Assembly: GCA_023376005.1 (NCBI GenBank) | Contig: CM042145.1 | Coordinates: 97,870,234-97,934,233 of the forward strand | Origin: Doryteuthis pealeii | Lineage: Eukaryota; Mollusca; Cephalopoda; Myopsida; Loliginidae | DNA length: 64,000 bases | Reading direction: 5' to 3' | In this document: one piece after another, positions 42,891-56,346 of the stretch | Position numbering within the stretch: the stretch's first letter is position 1 | Layout: each line of letters starts with the position of its first letter | Program-made: the position numbers and the translations under genes | The notes under the pieces: generated by a model | Told to the model about the DNA's origin: nothing | Databases searched by the model: none | What the model saw: the letters and a program-made list of their open reading frames with translations, nothing else

Positions 42891-43217
42891 ATTGATTTTT
42901 CTCGATTTGTTTAGCCATGCATTTAATAAGGTATTCCCGCCTAATTCATTATTAATTAATTAATTTTCAAAATTAGGTACGACTCCAATTAAGCACTTAT
43001 TCTCCCAAAAATTATCGGCAAAAAGCCATTCTAAACAAACCTTGTTTACAACTTATCATATCGTCGTGTAATAAAAGTCACTAGAAGAGGAATATTAACC
43101 TACTCTAAACAAATCATAAAATCTAAGAGGTCCGTTTAGTGTAGAGGTTATGGGATCGGCCTGTCGGCTTGGCAGTCCGGTTTCAAATCACGCACAGGGC
43201 GGTCTTCCGATCTATAG

Positions 43218-43259
43218 CTCTGCTGATGAGGCCTAATAGGCCGAAATGTACATACAGAG
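43218..43259 (+). ncRNA. Hammerhead ribozyme, type I, family A, tandem copy 2 (complete)
   Basis: Identical to copy 1, 369 bp downstream. Cleavage at both copies of a read-through transcript would release one 369-nt monomer. Confidence 0.9.
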
Positions 43260-43366
43260 ATTGATTTTTCTCGATTTGTTTAGCCATGCATTTAATAAGG
43301 TATTCCCGCCTAATTCATTATTAATTAATTAATTTTCAAAATTAGGTCCGACTCCAATTAAGCACT

Positions 43367-43370
<4 letters not shown>

Positions 43371-43423
<53 letters not shown>
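43371..43423. repeat. (TA)n(TG)n microsatellite
   Basis: Continuous with the TA run at 42216-42230 once family A is removed, as copy 2 (57868-57911) shows. Confidence 0.94.
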
Positions 43424-43965
<542 letters not shown>

Positions 43966-44640
43966 TCTTTTTAAGATAAATAAAACAGGCTTTAAAAATA
44001 TAATAAACTTGCCTCTTAAAATTTTGTTTAAGAAATTTGCTTTTTAAAAAATTTAACAAACAGTTTTTTTTTTAACGCTCACTACTTTCAGAAAACATTT
44101 TGTGGCAAATTTGCTTTCGAATTTTTATAACAAACATGCTTTTAAAAATTCTCGTTTATTAACTGACTTTCTCGTCCTTAGTAACGGAAAGAGTTCTCAG
44201 AAACTTAGTTGATCAAAAATATTTATTTTTTTTAAATACAATAAATGAATAAATTAAATAAAATGAAATACGAAGATATAAAAATTTAAAAAATTCAAAA
44301 ATATTAAATGAATAAAATAGAATTAAAAAGATGGAAAATAGGACAAGTTTGATAGTTGTTTCAGATTCCACTTTTAGCTTCTACAAGAAATCTCTTGGAT
44401 ACTAGTGAGCTTATTTGACTATTGCCCAGCGGATGTGGTCGAAGCATCAGCTCAAGATTATAGCTTGATTGTTTCATTGATTTTAATGGCATGTTACGAA
44501 CTACACGGGGATTCTTCATGCTGTTTTGATCAGATCTTGCAAGCAGCACCCTACAGAACAATAATTGTGCGGCCACTTACCTCCCATCTCCCATAGACTC
44601 CGAAAGCAAGGTTAAAAAGCCCAGGCTGCCCTTCTTTTGT
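43966..44640. other. No recognised feature
   Basis: AT-rich. A minus frame at 44361-44576 and its counterpart in copy 2 keep VVRNMPLK and LMLRPHPL, which could be a remnant of a mobile-element protein, but I do not recognise it. Confidence 0.3.
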
Positions 44641-44694
44641 AACATAATAGGTAGGTAGGTAGGTAGGTAGATAAGTAGGTAGGTAGCTAGGTAG

Positions 44695-44726
<32 letters not shown>
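44641..44726. repeat. (AGGT)n(GA)n
   Basis: Tetranucleotide run followed by GA. Shorter and interrupted in copy 2. Confidence 0.92.
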
Positions 44727-44728
<2 letters not shown>

Positions 44729-45189
44729 GAAAGAGCTAGTAGGTTAGCATGGAACATTTTAAAGGATGAATCAGCACAACGCCTAATGGATTTTTCTACT
44801 GGTCAAGAAGTGTCACGTGGTGAAGTGGGATAGAGGACGAGTGAGAGGTGAGAACGTTAGGAAATTTTGGGACAATACGTTGACTGAGTGAGACATGGGC
44901 TCTCACTCAGGGCAGTTTTGCCTTAGGGAAAAATATAAAAAAATCTCATGAGAAAAAGATAAGTGGACTTGTGTTATTTCTAAAAACTATAATTGGCACA
45001 AGGCAAAATGTCCTCAAGCACTCCAAGTTGGTTCAAAATGCAAAACATCAAAGAATGCCAACATCAACTCAACATCAGCTCAGCAACCTGATTCGAGCCT
45101 CTCTACGTACCACAGAAAATGAGATACGTATACGACGACTATTTCCCTATGACACATAATACCTGCATGCCGAAATGAGAGCAATATCG
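44727..45189. other. No recognised feature
   Basis: Single occurrence per copy and no known family. Contains 'caacatcaactcaacatcag', a small internal repeat. Confidence 0.3.
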
Positions 45190-45425
45190 TTACACTATTC
45201 AGGAATCACAAGGTTCGTGGTTCAATACCGGCCCTCGCCAACTAAGCGTATGAGTAATACAGGGATATGTGCGGTAAAGTGATGAGCTGATGGTAGGTGT
45301 GGCGCTCCAACCCAGACGCTAAAATAATCTCCTTTGTCTAGCGCTAGTGAAAAGGGGATAGACTACCTGGATGTCTGGCTGATAGCGACATTAGGCTGCC
45401 CCGACGACGACGAATTTAAGCAGCG
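45190..45425 (+). mobile_element. SINE-C (copy 1)
   Basis: The B box GGTTCAATACC and body match other SINE-C. The A box is weak. It ends 'gccccgacgacgacgaattta'. Confidence 0.78.
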
Positions 45426-45429
45426 ATTA

Positions 45430-45560
45430 GTCTGTAACTACTTAAGCAACAGCAGGTACTGTAAGCAACCTGAATCCTTTGTTTTTCAAAATGACTTGAT
45501 TCGGCATTAAATTAACCTAAATAGGTTGATATATCGTAAAACAAAACAACCAACAAACGA
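45430..45560 (-). mobile_element. SINE-A 3' fragment
   Basis: 'gacttgattcggcattaaatt' in pieces, 'cgtaaaacaaaacaaccaac'. The same fragment type forms part of the tandem array at 1-870. Confidence 0.55.
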
Positions 45561-45569
45561 GCCCCTCCA

Positions 45570-45840
45570 CACAAGTAGGATGTGACACAAGGTCAATTTC
45601 TTAAGCGAAGTTTTTAACAGGTTTGAATTCAGAGTTTTCTTTTACCTTGACTTATTGTCTAACCAAGATGAAAGAGGTTAGTGTGCCCTACTATTTACAC
45701 ATAGCTGAAGGGAGAATAGTTGTATTCATACCTTTCCAAAGTGAATTAGCGCTATGTGGAAATGCAAACAGCCTAGTCCAGGATTTGATCTTGTTTCGCC
45801 GTGTCCATTTCCTACGACAGTAACAATTACACCCAGCGCC
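45570..45840 (-). mobile_element. SINE-B (copy 1)
   Basis: Minus strand: 3' end 'aggatgtgacacaaggtca', body 'acatagctgaagggaga', inverse B box 'caggatttgatctt', inverse A box 'aacaattacaccca'. Confidence 0.72.
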
Positions 45841-46186
45841 TCCTACTATATATAATTTTGCATTTAGTTCCGTTATTAGTAGAGATTAACATGATTAGTC
45901 TTTCAGTAACTCTAGTAATTCTACTGATTAATGAAGATCCCATCAATCATTTAGGGTCGAGGGTATCTTGTAATTACGACATCAGTTCAAATAACCGTGT
46001 GCAGTTCGAGTGAAATCGTAAGATTCGAATGAAGTAACACAATAAGCTACTAGCATCAAACCTCAACCCTCGACCCCTACTTTTTACCGCCCGGGCGACA
46101 GGGCTTAGAATACGATAACGGCACGGGGGTCAGAGTCCCCAAAGGGGTTTATTGGGTATGACATATAGTGGCATCAAATAGGAGGT

Positions 46187-46442
46187 GCGTGGTGTAATGG
46201 CTCGATTCGTAGGAAATGGACTTTTCGACCAGAGTTCAAATCCTAGACGAGGCTGTTTCCATTTAACATAGCGCTTAATGCCCTTGGGAAAGGTATGCAT
46301 TCACCTACTCTTCCTACAGTTATGGGTAAATAGTAGGGCAGACTGAGTTCTTTAAACTTGGCTAGGTAAACAGTCTAGAAGGAAAACTCTGAATTTAAAC
46401 CTGATAAACTCCGCTTAAGTAATTACCTTGTGTCATATCTGT
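46187..46442 (+). mobile_element. SINE-B, plus strand, near complete (copy 1)
   Basis: A box TGGTGTAATGGCTCG, B box AGAGTTCAAATCCTA, body 'cccttgggaaaggtatgca', 'aaatagtagggcagactg', end 'ttaccttgtgtcatatct'. Confidence 0.78.
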
Positions 46443-46639
46443 TACGGTTTTAAGGGCCATTCCTTGGCCTTATAGCAGAAGCGCTTATCTGGTGGAATCC
46501 TTGATAAAGAGTCCGTCGACAATGCGAATCCTTTGGTTACTAAAGTGTTGTCAGTTACTGGTAATCGTATAAGTCCTTCGAGAGTATTGGTACAGATCCG
46601 GCAATCCTATGTGTGTCCGTCCTCAAAGAGTGCAGTTTT

Positions 46640-47110
46640 AATTATGACCAATGTGTGTGGGGGGTAAGTATTCTATCAGGCCAGTAATATTGCCAGTGAT
46701 TGGTTACAAGAGTCAATCACGTGACCTTGGCTAGTCTATGAATCTAGGTAAGTAATTAGAGCACATCTTATATAAATAATCCCAGCAATATCCTGCTTGC
46801 GCGGAGGGGTTGGTACATATATAATGTCATCTCGTAGTCATTTGGTTTGGTTTGATGTTTTTAGTTGATGTGGCTGGTTGGACTTTACAGTACGTCTGTT
46901 GGACTATTTGGTGTATATAAGGTGTGCTACAATTCACCACCTAAATTTATAGACTGGGCGAGGTCATGTGGTTTATTCCTCCGACAATCAACAGCCATAA
47001 TGTGTGGCTAGTTGACTACTTAATCACTGATACTGCAATCATTGACGAAGGAACTTAAAACCAAATGATTCTTTTCCAAGGATTTCCACTGGACAAGCGC
47101 TCTTGCTTGA
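46640..47110 (+). repeat. Unclassified repeat with promoter-like block
   Basis: Related to 61340-61800 (second copy) and, more distantly, to 62580-63200. Shared features are a gattgg box, CACGTGA, a TATATAA or TATAAGTAG box about 40-60 bp further on, and 'tttatagact-ggcga'. The order could be that of an LTR U3 region, but I see no clear LTR ends. Confidence 0.4.
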
Positions 47111-47324
47111 AGCCTAAAGGATTGCCCATAAAAACGTAACAGGTTATGGGCCCAGGAACGCAAGGATCTTCTTCGATGGCGAAGAAGCTAAGTATGAACC
47201 CTGGGAAATCAAGTTCCTCCAAAGGGTTATTTGATGCCAAAGACGTTTTTGTTTTATCCTTTCTTGAGAGCATTTTAAATGTATTGCTGCAATAAAAATT
47301 GCTCTATAATGTGCTGTTTTGCTT

Positions 47325-47450
47325 TTGTTGGATGGTTGGTTGTGTATTATGGCATGTCAACCCTTGTTGGCTTATATTATGCCGAAGAGGTTTTGTTTTA
47401 TTCATTTTTGGGTATTCAATTTTTTTTAAACTCATGTTTTTTTAAAAACT
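47325..47450 (-). mobile_element. SINE-A, cut by the assembly gap
   Basis: Runs from 'ttgtgtattatggcatgtcaa' in pieces to 'tttttttaaaaact' and stops at the first N. The same element continues uncut at 61996-62290 in copy 2. Confidence 0.8.
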
Positions 47451-47650
47451 NNNNNNNNNNNNNNNNNNNNNNNNNNNNNNNNNNNNNNNNNNNNNNNNNN
47501 NNNNNNNNNNNNNNNNNNNNNNNNNNNNNNNNNNNNNNNNNNNNNNNNNNNNNNNNNNNNNNNNNNNNNNNNNNNNNNNNNNNNNNNNNNNNNNNNNNNN
47601 NNNNNNNNNNNNNNNNNNNNNNNNNNNNNNNNNNNNNNNNNNNNNNNNNN
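47451..47650. other. Assembly gap, 200 N
   Basis: Exactly 200 N. A fixed round size points to a scaffolding join and not a measured gap. The reading frame that seems to extend into it is meaningless. Confidence 0.99.
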
Positions 47651-49030
47651 TAATATTAAATATATATTATTGCTTTTAATAATTTTGAGAATAAAACAAT
47701 AATATTAGAATCGATAACACGATGTGTGTGTAAATATTAAAAATAATTATATTGGGTAAAGCAAAAAATATATATAAAATAAAAATATTATTAATATTTT
47801 TAATTAATCAATACGTTAAACGTATTTGAAACAGCGGGTGTATAATCGAAGATTAGAACAGCTTGAATGCTCGCTTTTCCCATCACTCCCGACTTTCATG
47901 GGTAAATTGTCCTGACTAAATTCGAAAATAAAGAATAAACGTGTCGCCATTTATTTTTCGTGGATTTCTTTTAAGATTTATCGACCGTATTTTCGCTTGT
48001 AATTTATTAAAATAAAACGAAACATTTAGAAATCAATAACAAAACCTATGAAATCTATACTAAAAAGTATGTTCTGAATGAAAATTTTCCAGTTATTTGG
48101 GGGTTGTTGATTTATTTTTTGGTGTCAATGCTTGTATATTTATCATTTTATTATCATAAAAAAATTTTTTTTAAAATCTTAAATCAAGCGTTTAAGCGAT
48201 GAATCGCTTACGCCTCACTCAAATCAGAAACATTTATCTACAAAACTTTACTTGCCACCATTGTGACTTTACCCGGCCATGAAATAATTATTGCTACTCT
48301 TCACAAAGAGTTCAATAAGTAATTAAAAAAAATCTTTGGTTAAGGTTTTTCAACATGTAGAAATCATTAATATTAAAAAAAAAAATATGTACAAAATTTA
48401 AAGTGTTTACAAATTAGCATGTCGTTCAAAAGTTAGACTTTTTTCTTTAGATATAAGAATTAAAGATTGTTTATCAATTCAAGAGGTTAGTACGGAAACC
48501 CAATTATTCACTAAAACGATCTTCACATTCCAGTAGCTTAAAACTGAAAGATTCCAAAGTTGTACAAATACAAGGATAATTGAAATTCTCGGAATATTTG
48601 GTTCTGGTTTTTCAGTTAAAAAAAACATTTTCCCACTAGTTTAAATCTGTACAGTTTTATGAATGAAAAAGTGGATGTTTTTTAGTGAGGGTGAACAGTT
48701 ATAGTCAGTAGTGCACAGTATTGATATTTTTTTTAAACACCTGTTTCAAGTTGAAGAGCCAAGATATCTAAGTATAGTTACCAATACTATTGGCTAACGT
48801 GTCTTCTCGTTCTACTATAGTAAAAAAATTGCACGGGAAGTTGCAAATCTTTTGGGGGGAAGGGAAGAAGTGTTATTTTAGATTGCACATTTAAAAAAAC
48901 ACCTGACCATAATAAACTATTGATATACGAAACTGTTTGCATGCTGTCAATTATTTCCAACCAGAACATCAAAGTTGTTCCATGGAAATGACCTGTGTGA
49001 CACTGTGTCTGTTATCTCTTCTCTATCATA

Positions 49031-49568
49031 CGAGGTATGTCAGAAAAGTTCCAGAAAAGTCACATTCTTCGATGTATCGTCCACTGCCAGTTCTTGTCAC
49101 AGAGCCAGACAATCAACCAGCATGTCTACAAAGAGATACTGTGGCGTTTGCTTCGTTCAGTGCGCGGGAAGAGGCGAGAGATGTGGCAGTACAACACGTG
49201 GGTGCTTCACCATGTCAACACTGCTCTTAGTATCCGAGAGTTCCTGACCCAGGAGAACATCACTGTGCTGGGGCAACCTCCCTACTCGCCCGACCTGGCT
49301 CCACGTGATTTTTCCTCTTCCCCAAGCTCAAGGGGGTCATCAAGGGAACTCGTTTTGAAGATGTGTACATCAAAAAGGCCGTGACAACAGAGCTACAGAG
49401 AATCCCGGAAGAATCATTCCAGGAGTGCCTGCAAGCGTGGCAGAGAAGGATGGGAAAGTGCATTAGACTCCAGGTGGATTACTTTGAAGGGGATAAGTTT
49501 GTAGCTCGTATTTTGGATTTGACATAATTTTTGTAACACCAGTCCTGGAACTTTTCAGACATACCTCT
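49031..49568 (+). mobile_element. Mariner-type transposon, internally deleted (copy 2)
   Basis: Counterpart of 33280-33816 with TA on both sides. Here the second catalytic Asp region reads LHHVNTAL, so Asp is replaced by Val, while PPYSPDLAPRDF is kept. Confidence 0.85.
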
Positions 49569-50549
49569 TATGGTCTGTATCCAGCAATGTCATTTTTGCA
49601 ATTTTTGTTTGTTGTTGTTGGTTGGATTTTATGGCATGTCAACTCATGCTGGGTTATTTCATGCTGAAGACTTTTTATTTAATTCATTCTTGATGGATAC
49701 TCAATTTTTTTGTAACCTCAATTTTTTTAGGATTATTTGGATTATTTGGATTATTGTCCTCATCTTCATTGTTATTTGTACAACGTTTTGGCCGATGTAT
49801 CCTCCGCCCTTCTTCAGGTATTTCTTGTCGGACTCTGGAACTTTCTCGGACTCCAATTGGACACATAGCCTAGTGGATAAAGGAGTTAGGTTAAGACAGT
49901 TCTAAGTGACATTTATTTTCTGGGACATCCTGTTCACTTTCTTAAAACCTTTTGTCTGTCGTCTCTCATCCCACAACTCTGCATGCTGAGACATGGTACT
50001 AAAAATTCTGAATGAAAATTTCCCAGTTATTTTTAGGTTGTTGATTTGTTTTTTTGGTGTCAGTGCTTGTGTATTTATCATTTTATTATCATTATCATAG
50101 CACAGGAAGTGATAAATGTTGTTGTTTGTTTTTTTTGGAGGGGTGGAGACAAGTGTTATTTTAGATTGCATATCTTAAAAAAAAAAAACAGCTGTCTTTT
50201 TCTGTTCTCTATAATTTCTATCATATGACCTGTATCCACCTTGTGTTGCATCCTGCCCGTGGAGGAGGAATTGGACAAAAACAAAACTCATTATCATAAT
50301 CATCATAATACACTGTCAATTTCACCCTTGGTGATTCTAGTTTGTAATTATTACCCACTTTATTTAATCTACATGTTATAGATGTGGGTGTCCTGGACAT
50401 TTTCCGAAAGAATTAAAACTAATACTAACTGGATTAGAATTCATATACCCGGCTTCTACTTCTCTGGATTTCCCCTCCCCTCTCTCTCTCCACTTCCATA
50501 TCACGTGATCTACATTCACTAATAAGCCTCGAGCAAGATGTCTACAAAG

Positions 50550-51092
50550 GATTTCCTGTCCAGGTGGATGACCTTTTCTCAGGGTTTATCACCGACGTTA
50601 GACATCCGTTGATTTCTGTGCACCTGCTTGCCCCACACTCAGTGACACCGACATACATGTCATTCTATTAAACAATATGTGTTCAAATGATACCAGAGAT
50701 GCCATGTCTAGTTTACCACAGTCAAAGAATTACGAAACTGCTTGAACAAGTAGTGGAAACAGCACCCCACAAGGAAGCAGCTGTACGGACACCTGCCTCC
50801 TATCTCACATACCATCCGAGTGAGACGGACAAGACATGCTTGACACTGTTGGAGGAGCAAGGACGAACTCATAAGCGATGTTCTCCTGTGGAAGCCAGTA
50901 CATGGACATGCTAACGTGGGCCGCCCAGCAAGGACCTACATTGACCAGCTCTCTGCGGATGCTGGATGCTGCGCAGAAGACCTCCCGGTGCAATGAATGA
51001 TAGAGAAGGTTGGCGAGAGATTTTCATGAATATTCGTGCTAATTGCGCGACATGATGATGATGAAGATGATGATGTTGATGATGATGATGGC
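50550..51092 (+). mobile_element. LINE 3' end with (GAT)n tail (copy 2)
   Basis: Counterpart of 34830-35372. The tail at 51053-51091 is interrupted (GAAGAT, GTTGAT), unlike the purer tail of copy 1. Confidence 0.65.
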
Positions 51093-51864
51093 TTTATTTT
51101 CACCCCCCTCCAATCTCCCCTCAGATCGATCAAAGATACGCTACTTTTGACATTGACAAAAATAACCACCCTGTCGGTGGGGCTACAGAATAAACCGACT
51201 GCACATCTGATGGCTACGAGGGGGGGGAGACCCTGATATCCCCCCATCACCACCGACACCAATTTCTAGGCCAAATGTTGTAAAAACCAGAATTTTTTTT
51301 TGTGAATTTTAGCAAACGATCTTTGATGCTATTTCCTCAAACAATGATACAAGTAAAAGTAATTTTGGTATCGGTTATCAGTATACTAACACACAACTTT
51401 TTTTTATAGATGGACAATTTTATATTTTTTAAAGTGTAAAATCGACCTACCCTAATATACAATGCTTTTTTCAGTGACATACGCCCTACTAATGATGATG
51501 TGTCTAAATCTAACATTCATTCCACATGCCTCGGTCAGACCTTATCGATTTCCACAATTGGGTGGCGTTGATTTGATGCCGTCTACTTCCTTTCTTCGGA
51601 GACTTACTCTCTTTGAAGCTATGTCTTACTATGTAATTTAACTTCCTTTGAAGTTCTCCCGCCTATTTTAAGCGTCCTGTTTCGAGTGGGACAATGGTGT
51701 TCTTCAGCATGGCGAATCCTTTTCTTCCTTTTTATTTTCCCCACATATCCATCTATTTTAACTGACTATAAAGATCTCCAAGCAGTTATAACACAGTTGT
51801 CTACAGGACGCTATTTTACACGAAACAACGTTTTTAATCAGATTTATTACTAAAAAATAATAAG

Positions 51865-52058
51865 GACGAACTCATAAGCGACGTTCTTCAGTGGACACCT
51901 ACACATGGACACATTAGTTTGGATCGATCAGCAAATGACCTACATTGATCATGTCTGTGCGGATTCTGGATGCTGTGTGTAGTACCTTCCATGCATCAAT
52001 GTCCGTCAGGGACGTTTAGTGAGGGAGAGCCATGGGAATGTGTGCTAACAGCGCGATC

Positions 52059-52090
<32 letters not shown>
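51865..52090 (+). mobile_element. LINE 3' end, older (copy 2)
   Basis: Counterpart of 36145-36377, ending in (GAT)n at 52059-52090. Confidence 0.6.
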
Positions 52091-52111
52091 CTCAGTAAGT
52101 TACAATATATG

Positions 52112-52157
<46 letters not shown>

Positions 52158-52878
52158 AGAGAGAGGTGACAGACAGAAGACAGACAGAGTAAGATAAGAG
52201 TAGAAACAATGTTTGAAAAAGAGAGAAAATAATTTTCTTGGTAAAAATAAGAAAACGAGAAGGGAAAAAAAACAAAAAGAAAAGAAAAGAAAAAAAGAAG
52301 AGCAAGGTTTGTGAAGAGAAAGAAATGTGGAGAGCAAGGTTTGTGGTGAGCAAGAAATGAGGAGATGAAGAAATGTGGAGAGGCTCGGAGGAGAGGAGAG
52401 AGATGGATGCAGGTATAGGCTTGTGTAAAGATGAGTAAATGAATGCCACAGGAAACCGAAAGCATAAATTGAATTCGGAGGCAAGCAAGCAAGGAAGAAA
52501 TCAGCGAAGTACCGTCGTTGATATTTAATAAAAGCTACGGAAACTAAATGAAAAAAGGTGTCTAAACAAGCGGAGATTTTGGCTGTAAATGAAGAATCTG
52601 GCAAGGAAATAAGTGGTACAAACAAAATGAGGCAAAGCTAATGAGTTTATGTCTGTCCGTATTAATTTAGCCCGAAAATCCTATCGGTGAGTTGAGTAAA
52701 GATAGTCATGATCACATCGCTCATAGCAGGTCTTTCGCCCGGCATCCAGGGCCCATACAGAGCTGATTGATGCAGGTTCTTTGCTGGTCAGCCTACACTG
52801 GTGTCCACAGGAGATCGTCGCTTGAATTATTGAAGCTTTTGTGCTTTGCTTAATAACTTCAAGTAGGTTGTATATAGT

Positions 52879-53127
52879 CGTCGTCGGGGCGGCCTAAAGT
52901 CGGTATTAGCCAGTCAGCGAGGGAGTCTATCCCTTTTTCAATAGCGCTAGACCAAGGAGATCGTTTTTAGCATCTGAGGTGGAGCACCACACCTACCATC
53001 AGCTCCTTACTTTACCGCACAGATCCCTGTGCTACTCATACGCTGAGTTGGCGAGGACCGGTATCGAACTAGGAACCTTGTGGTTTCTAGCCGAACGCTC
53101 TACCGACTGAGCTAACCCGGCCCATAA
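52879..53127 (-). mobile_element. SINE-C, complete (copy 2)
   Basis: Counterpart of 37173-37416. Keeps the 'gctgagttggc' segment lost in copy 1, so here the full B-box flank is present. Confidence 0.85.
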
Positions 53128-53726
53128 AGGCTGTATATAATATATCATATTATAATTCGATGTCTGTCCGTCTGTAACTAAAACTAAACCACTGCCTACG
53201 TTACAATACTATCGGAAAGTGCGTAAGTTTATCAAAGAGTATTTGATTTATATTTAAAATCATTAATAACTAGAATGATAAATCCTATTTATTAATGATG
53301 TTTCTATGAAAATCTGAGTTATATTTGCCCCAAAACAGCCCATGATATTAGTACTTTTAAAATTTTGCAAACTGTCTGATATATCACTATGAAATAAAGG
53401 ATTATGAAATATATTTGTGCGGTTTATTTGCATACAGGTTTTAATAAAACCAGGTTTAATAAATAATTACCTGGTGTTATTGATCTCTCATTTTATCGTT
53501 TTATTCTCCGCCGTATTAAAATCAATTTAATGAATGATTTCGTATAGAAATTAATTAGAATATAATTAAAATTAAAATGTTCTTATTTAATTTCGTTAGT
53601 ATTTTTAATTCAATATATTACATTACATTAAAACTTATGAAGGAAGGGTGGATGGGTTTAGGATCCGACGATATGCTGTAGATAGAAGGAAAGTGATCAA
53701 GAAATGAACAACTCAAAACAAGTCAC

Positions 53727-53768
53727 AGGGGGAAACAGTTTCGTCCGTGTTCACAGACGCCTTCAGTC
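53727..53768 (-). ncRNA. Hammerhead relic, family K (copy 2)
   Basis: Stem II GUCUGUG/CACGGAC and GAA as in copy 1. The cleavage side reads ACUGU then U, an acceptable UH that copy 1 lacks. But the core is CUGAAGG, with A9 changed. Each copy keeps one feature the other has lost. Confidence 0.5.
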
Positions 53769-54407
53769 ATTGTAACTTTATTAAAGCAAAGCATGCGTTT
53801 AAGTACAGGTGGCGGCGGTGGCACCGGGAAGGTCAAGGGGGTGAGTGTGTAGTGATGTGAGATAAGGAGGAACGGGGAATTTTGGGTAGAATGAGGTCGC
53901 TGGGTCAGTTGTGTGGAGGTAGGGGATATTTTTTGAAGTGAAGGGTAATAGTGGTTGATGGGTCAATTGGTGTGGTAGGTTTTGTCCGAGCGTAGGCATA
54001 TATCAATTTGTGTGAGTATATGTGGATGTGTAGCTAAATGATGTTTATATTAGTGGGGAAGCCTGAAGGATGCGTATTCCTGCTAGTACATATAATTTAT
54101 ATACACTAGCAAAAAAAAATCACGACAGACGATAATCGAAATAATTTTTAGTCACTAGGAACCGATAAAAATTTGAGCAAATGCTAGATTTAGGTTAAAT
54201 TTAGCCGAATTTCCTTTTCAAACGTGCAGTTATGGTTTTTGGGGGAATAAAAAGCTCAGAAATACACCATGCCATTTTCATTAAAATAAGAACCAACAAA
54301 GAAGGTGGACACACAGATTAAGAAACATCTAAGTCAACCCAAGTCAACCAAAGAAGAAGACTAATGCATAGAAGTTACAAGATGATAGAAGAAACAAGTT
54401 ATATAAG

Positions 54408-54898
54408 TGTTATATATTGTACTAACGGAAATATGAATTTCCGGTTTTATTAAACAAAGAAATATAACAACTGCCCGTTATCAGATCAAAAGTTAAAAAT
54501 GCGTAGGAGTAGCTATGAATATAAAAGAACCGAGGGCTCGAGACAGGTCAGTCGTCAGTCAGCCCAGGAGGCAGGCAGCCGGAGAGTGAGGTGATCGTGG
54601 TCAGTAATCGGGAGAGTCGGTGCGAATTAGTTGGCCGAGCAGGATCTCGTGTAGTTGATGTTGGAAAAGCTAGCCTTAATATTTACCAACTGAAAAAGCT
54701 TGTCACCCAGAAATTTAATTGAGGGGCCGAAAGTCTAAAGACTGAATATATTAATTAAACTGACCCTCTCTCTTGAAGATAAGGAGCTTGAATTTATTTC
54801 AATAAACTTCTGGAGGATAGCTTTGGTGTTATTGTCATCCCTTACAACGAAGATAAAACTATTGCAATTTAGTACCGTGACGACGCCGCTACGTTACA
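54408..54898 (+). mobile_element. Solo LTR (copy 2)
   Basis: Counterpart of 38727-39219, 491 bp, same TG...CA ends and TAAG duplication (54404-54407 and 54899-54902). Confidence 0.78.
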
Positions 54899-54904
54899 TA
54901 AGTA

Positions 54905-55238
54905 CGAGGATGAGTAAAAAAAGTAATGCTATTTTCTTTTTTTTTTTTCGACATAACGCTAATACGCTTGGGAAAGGTATGAACCCAACTATGCTCCCGT
55001 CAGCTATGGATAAATTCGTCGTCGTCGGAGCCGCCAAATATTGGTATCAGCCAGACAGCGAGGGAGACTATCTCCTTTTCACTGAAGTTTTTATAATGAG
55101 TTCGATTCTGATTGTGCACCCCCTACTGCTGGCATTGTGCCACATCTAAGCTAAGCTTAGTAAATAACTGTACATGTTCCTATGTTCGTAATTATACCTG
55201 TCCTAAACAAAACGGCATTGCTTTTTGACTCACCATCG
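54905..55238. mobile_element. Mariner MITE with SINE pieces (copy 2)
   Basis: Counterpart of 39226-39558. The 108-residue frame crossing it is not a gene. Confidence 0.65.
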
Positions 55239-56346
55239 TATGAGTATGATAAGATAAATAATACAGCACTCTTTGCTTCTAGTCTTGTGCTAGACTATGC
55301 AAAGATTTACAAATGGCTACTGTCACTAAGTTGTAAAAACACCACGATTAACATTTGACTTTTGAGTTTTCTCAGAATTTTTGCAAATGTAGCAGAAAAC
55401 GAAATTTTCAGATATCAAAATTAAAGAAATAAATGTCAATACTGACTCCTCGAATGAGTAAACTACAAGTATGTGGACGTTTACTGTCCATTCTTCTTTT
55501 TTTTTTTTTTTTTTCGTGTATACGAAATCGCCAAAGTCTAAGGACTCCGCTAGGGTCAAAGCAACACACAGTGGACAGCTTGAATCATGGCTTATTTAAT
55601 GTGTACGTGACAACATCTTGACTCTTCTTGCGGCTTTTGGCAACAATAAATACGGATAGCAAAGACCTTCTAACTTTGGAAATTTATTCTTAAGTAGTGG
55701 ATATGTTTAGAAAAGACTGAGGCTATCAAACCAGTTGCCATTATTTAGAACTCATTGACTTTTTAATTCTTTGCCTACCTTAAACCGCTCACTACGGCTC
55801 TCCCATTACACCAAAGGAAAGTACAAAAACTGATAGTTCATGATAATTGAGCATAAAAACTCAGATTACAATAATAATAGGACTTTATTTGAATAGAATA
55901 AGTTCTGAGGTGAATAGATAGTAAACTTTGAAATATTCCATCATTCAGGTAAAATATCCAAGAAGATTTAGTTGAGAAGTCATTGAATTCTATCTAACGG
56001 CAACCGTTAGATAGAATTCAATGAATTCTCAACTCTTTGCCTACTTTAAGCCGCTAACAGTGACTCCTCCACTAGGAACTGTTTCTACGCATACCACATT
56101 TAAGCAAAGTACAAAAACCGATGGGTCGTTCAGTATAATTGAGCATAAGGATTCACATTACAATAATAATAGGACTTTATGTGAGGAGAATGAGTTCTGA
56201 GGTGAAAAGATAAACTTTGAAATATCCCATCATACAATTAAAAATACCAAGACAATTTGGTACAGCCATGGGGAAAAAATTTGATAGCCAAAGAGTTAAA
56301 GCTACACATTGTGACTTGGTTGAAATATATGTTTGTTTATGTAAAT

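Larger units (their letters stand above)
42231..43370. mobile_element. tRNA-hammerhead element, family A: fold-back of tandem 369 bp units
   Basis: About 1.17 units on the minus strand (42231-42662) face about 1.93 units on the plus strand (42663-43368). Each unit has an A box, a B box about 43 nt further on, and a complete hammerhead beginning 33 nt after the B box. The two plus-strand units are 369 bp apart and differ at only a few sites. The whole block sits in a (TA)n(TG)n tract, and copy 2 has uninterrupted microsatellite there. No protein is encoded. It resembles retrozymes in its tandem ribozyme units, and schistosome SINE-like ribozyme repeats in its tRNA-like promoter. Confidence 0.85.

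Noticed and set aside
47279..47653. 124-residue frame entering the N gap
   Set aside because: Most of it is translated N. The real part is SINE-A sequence.
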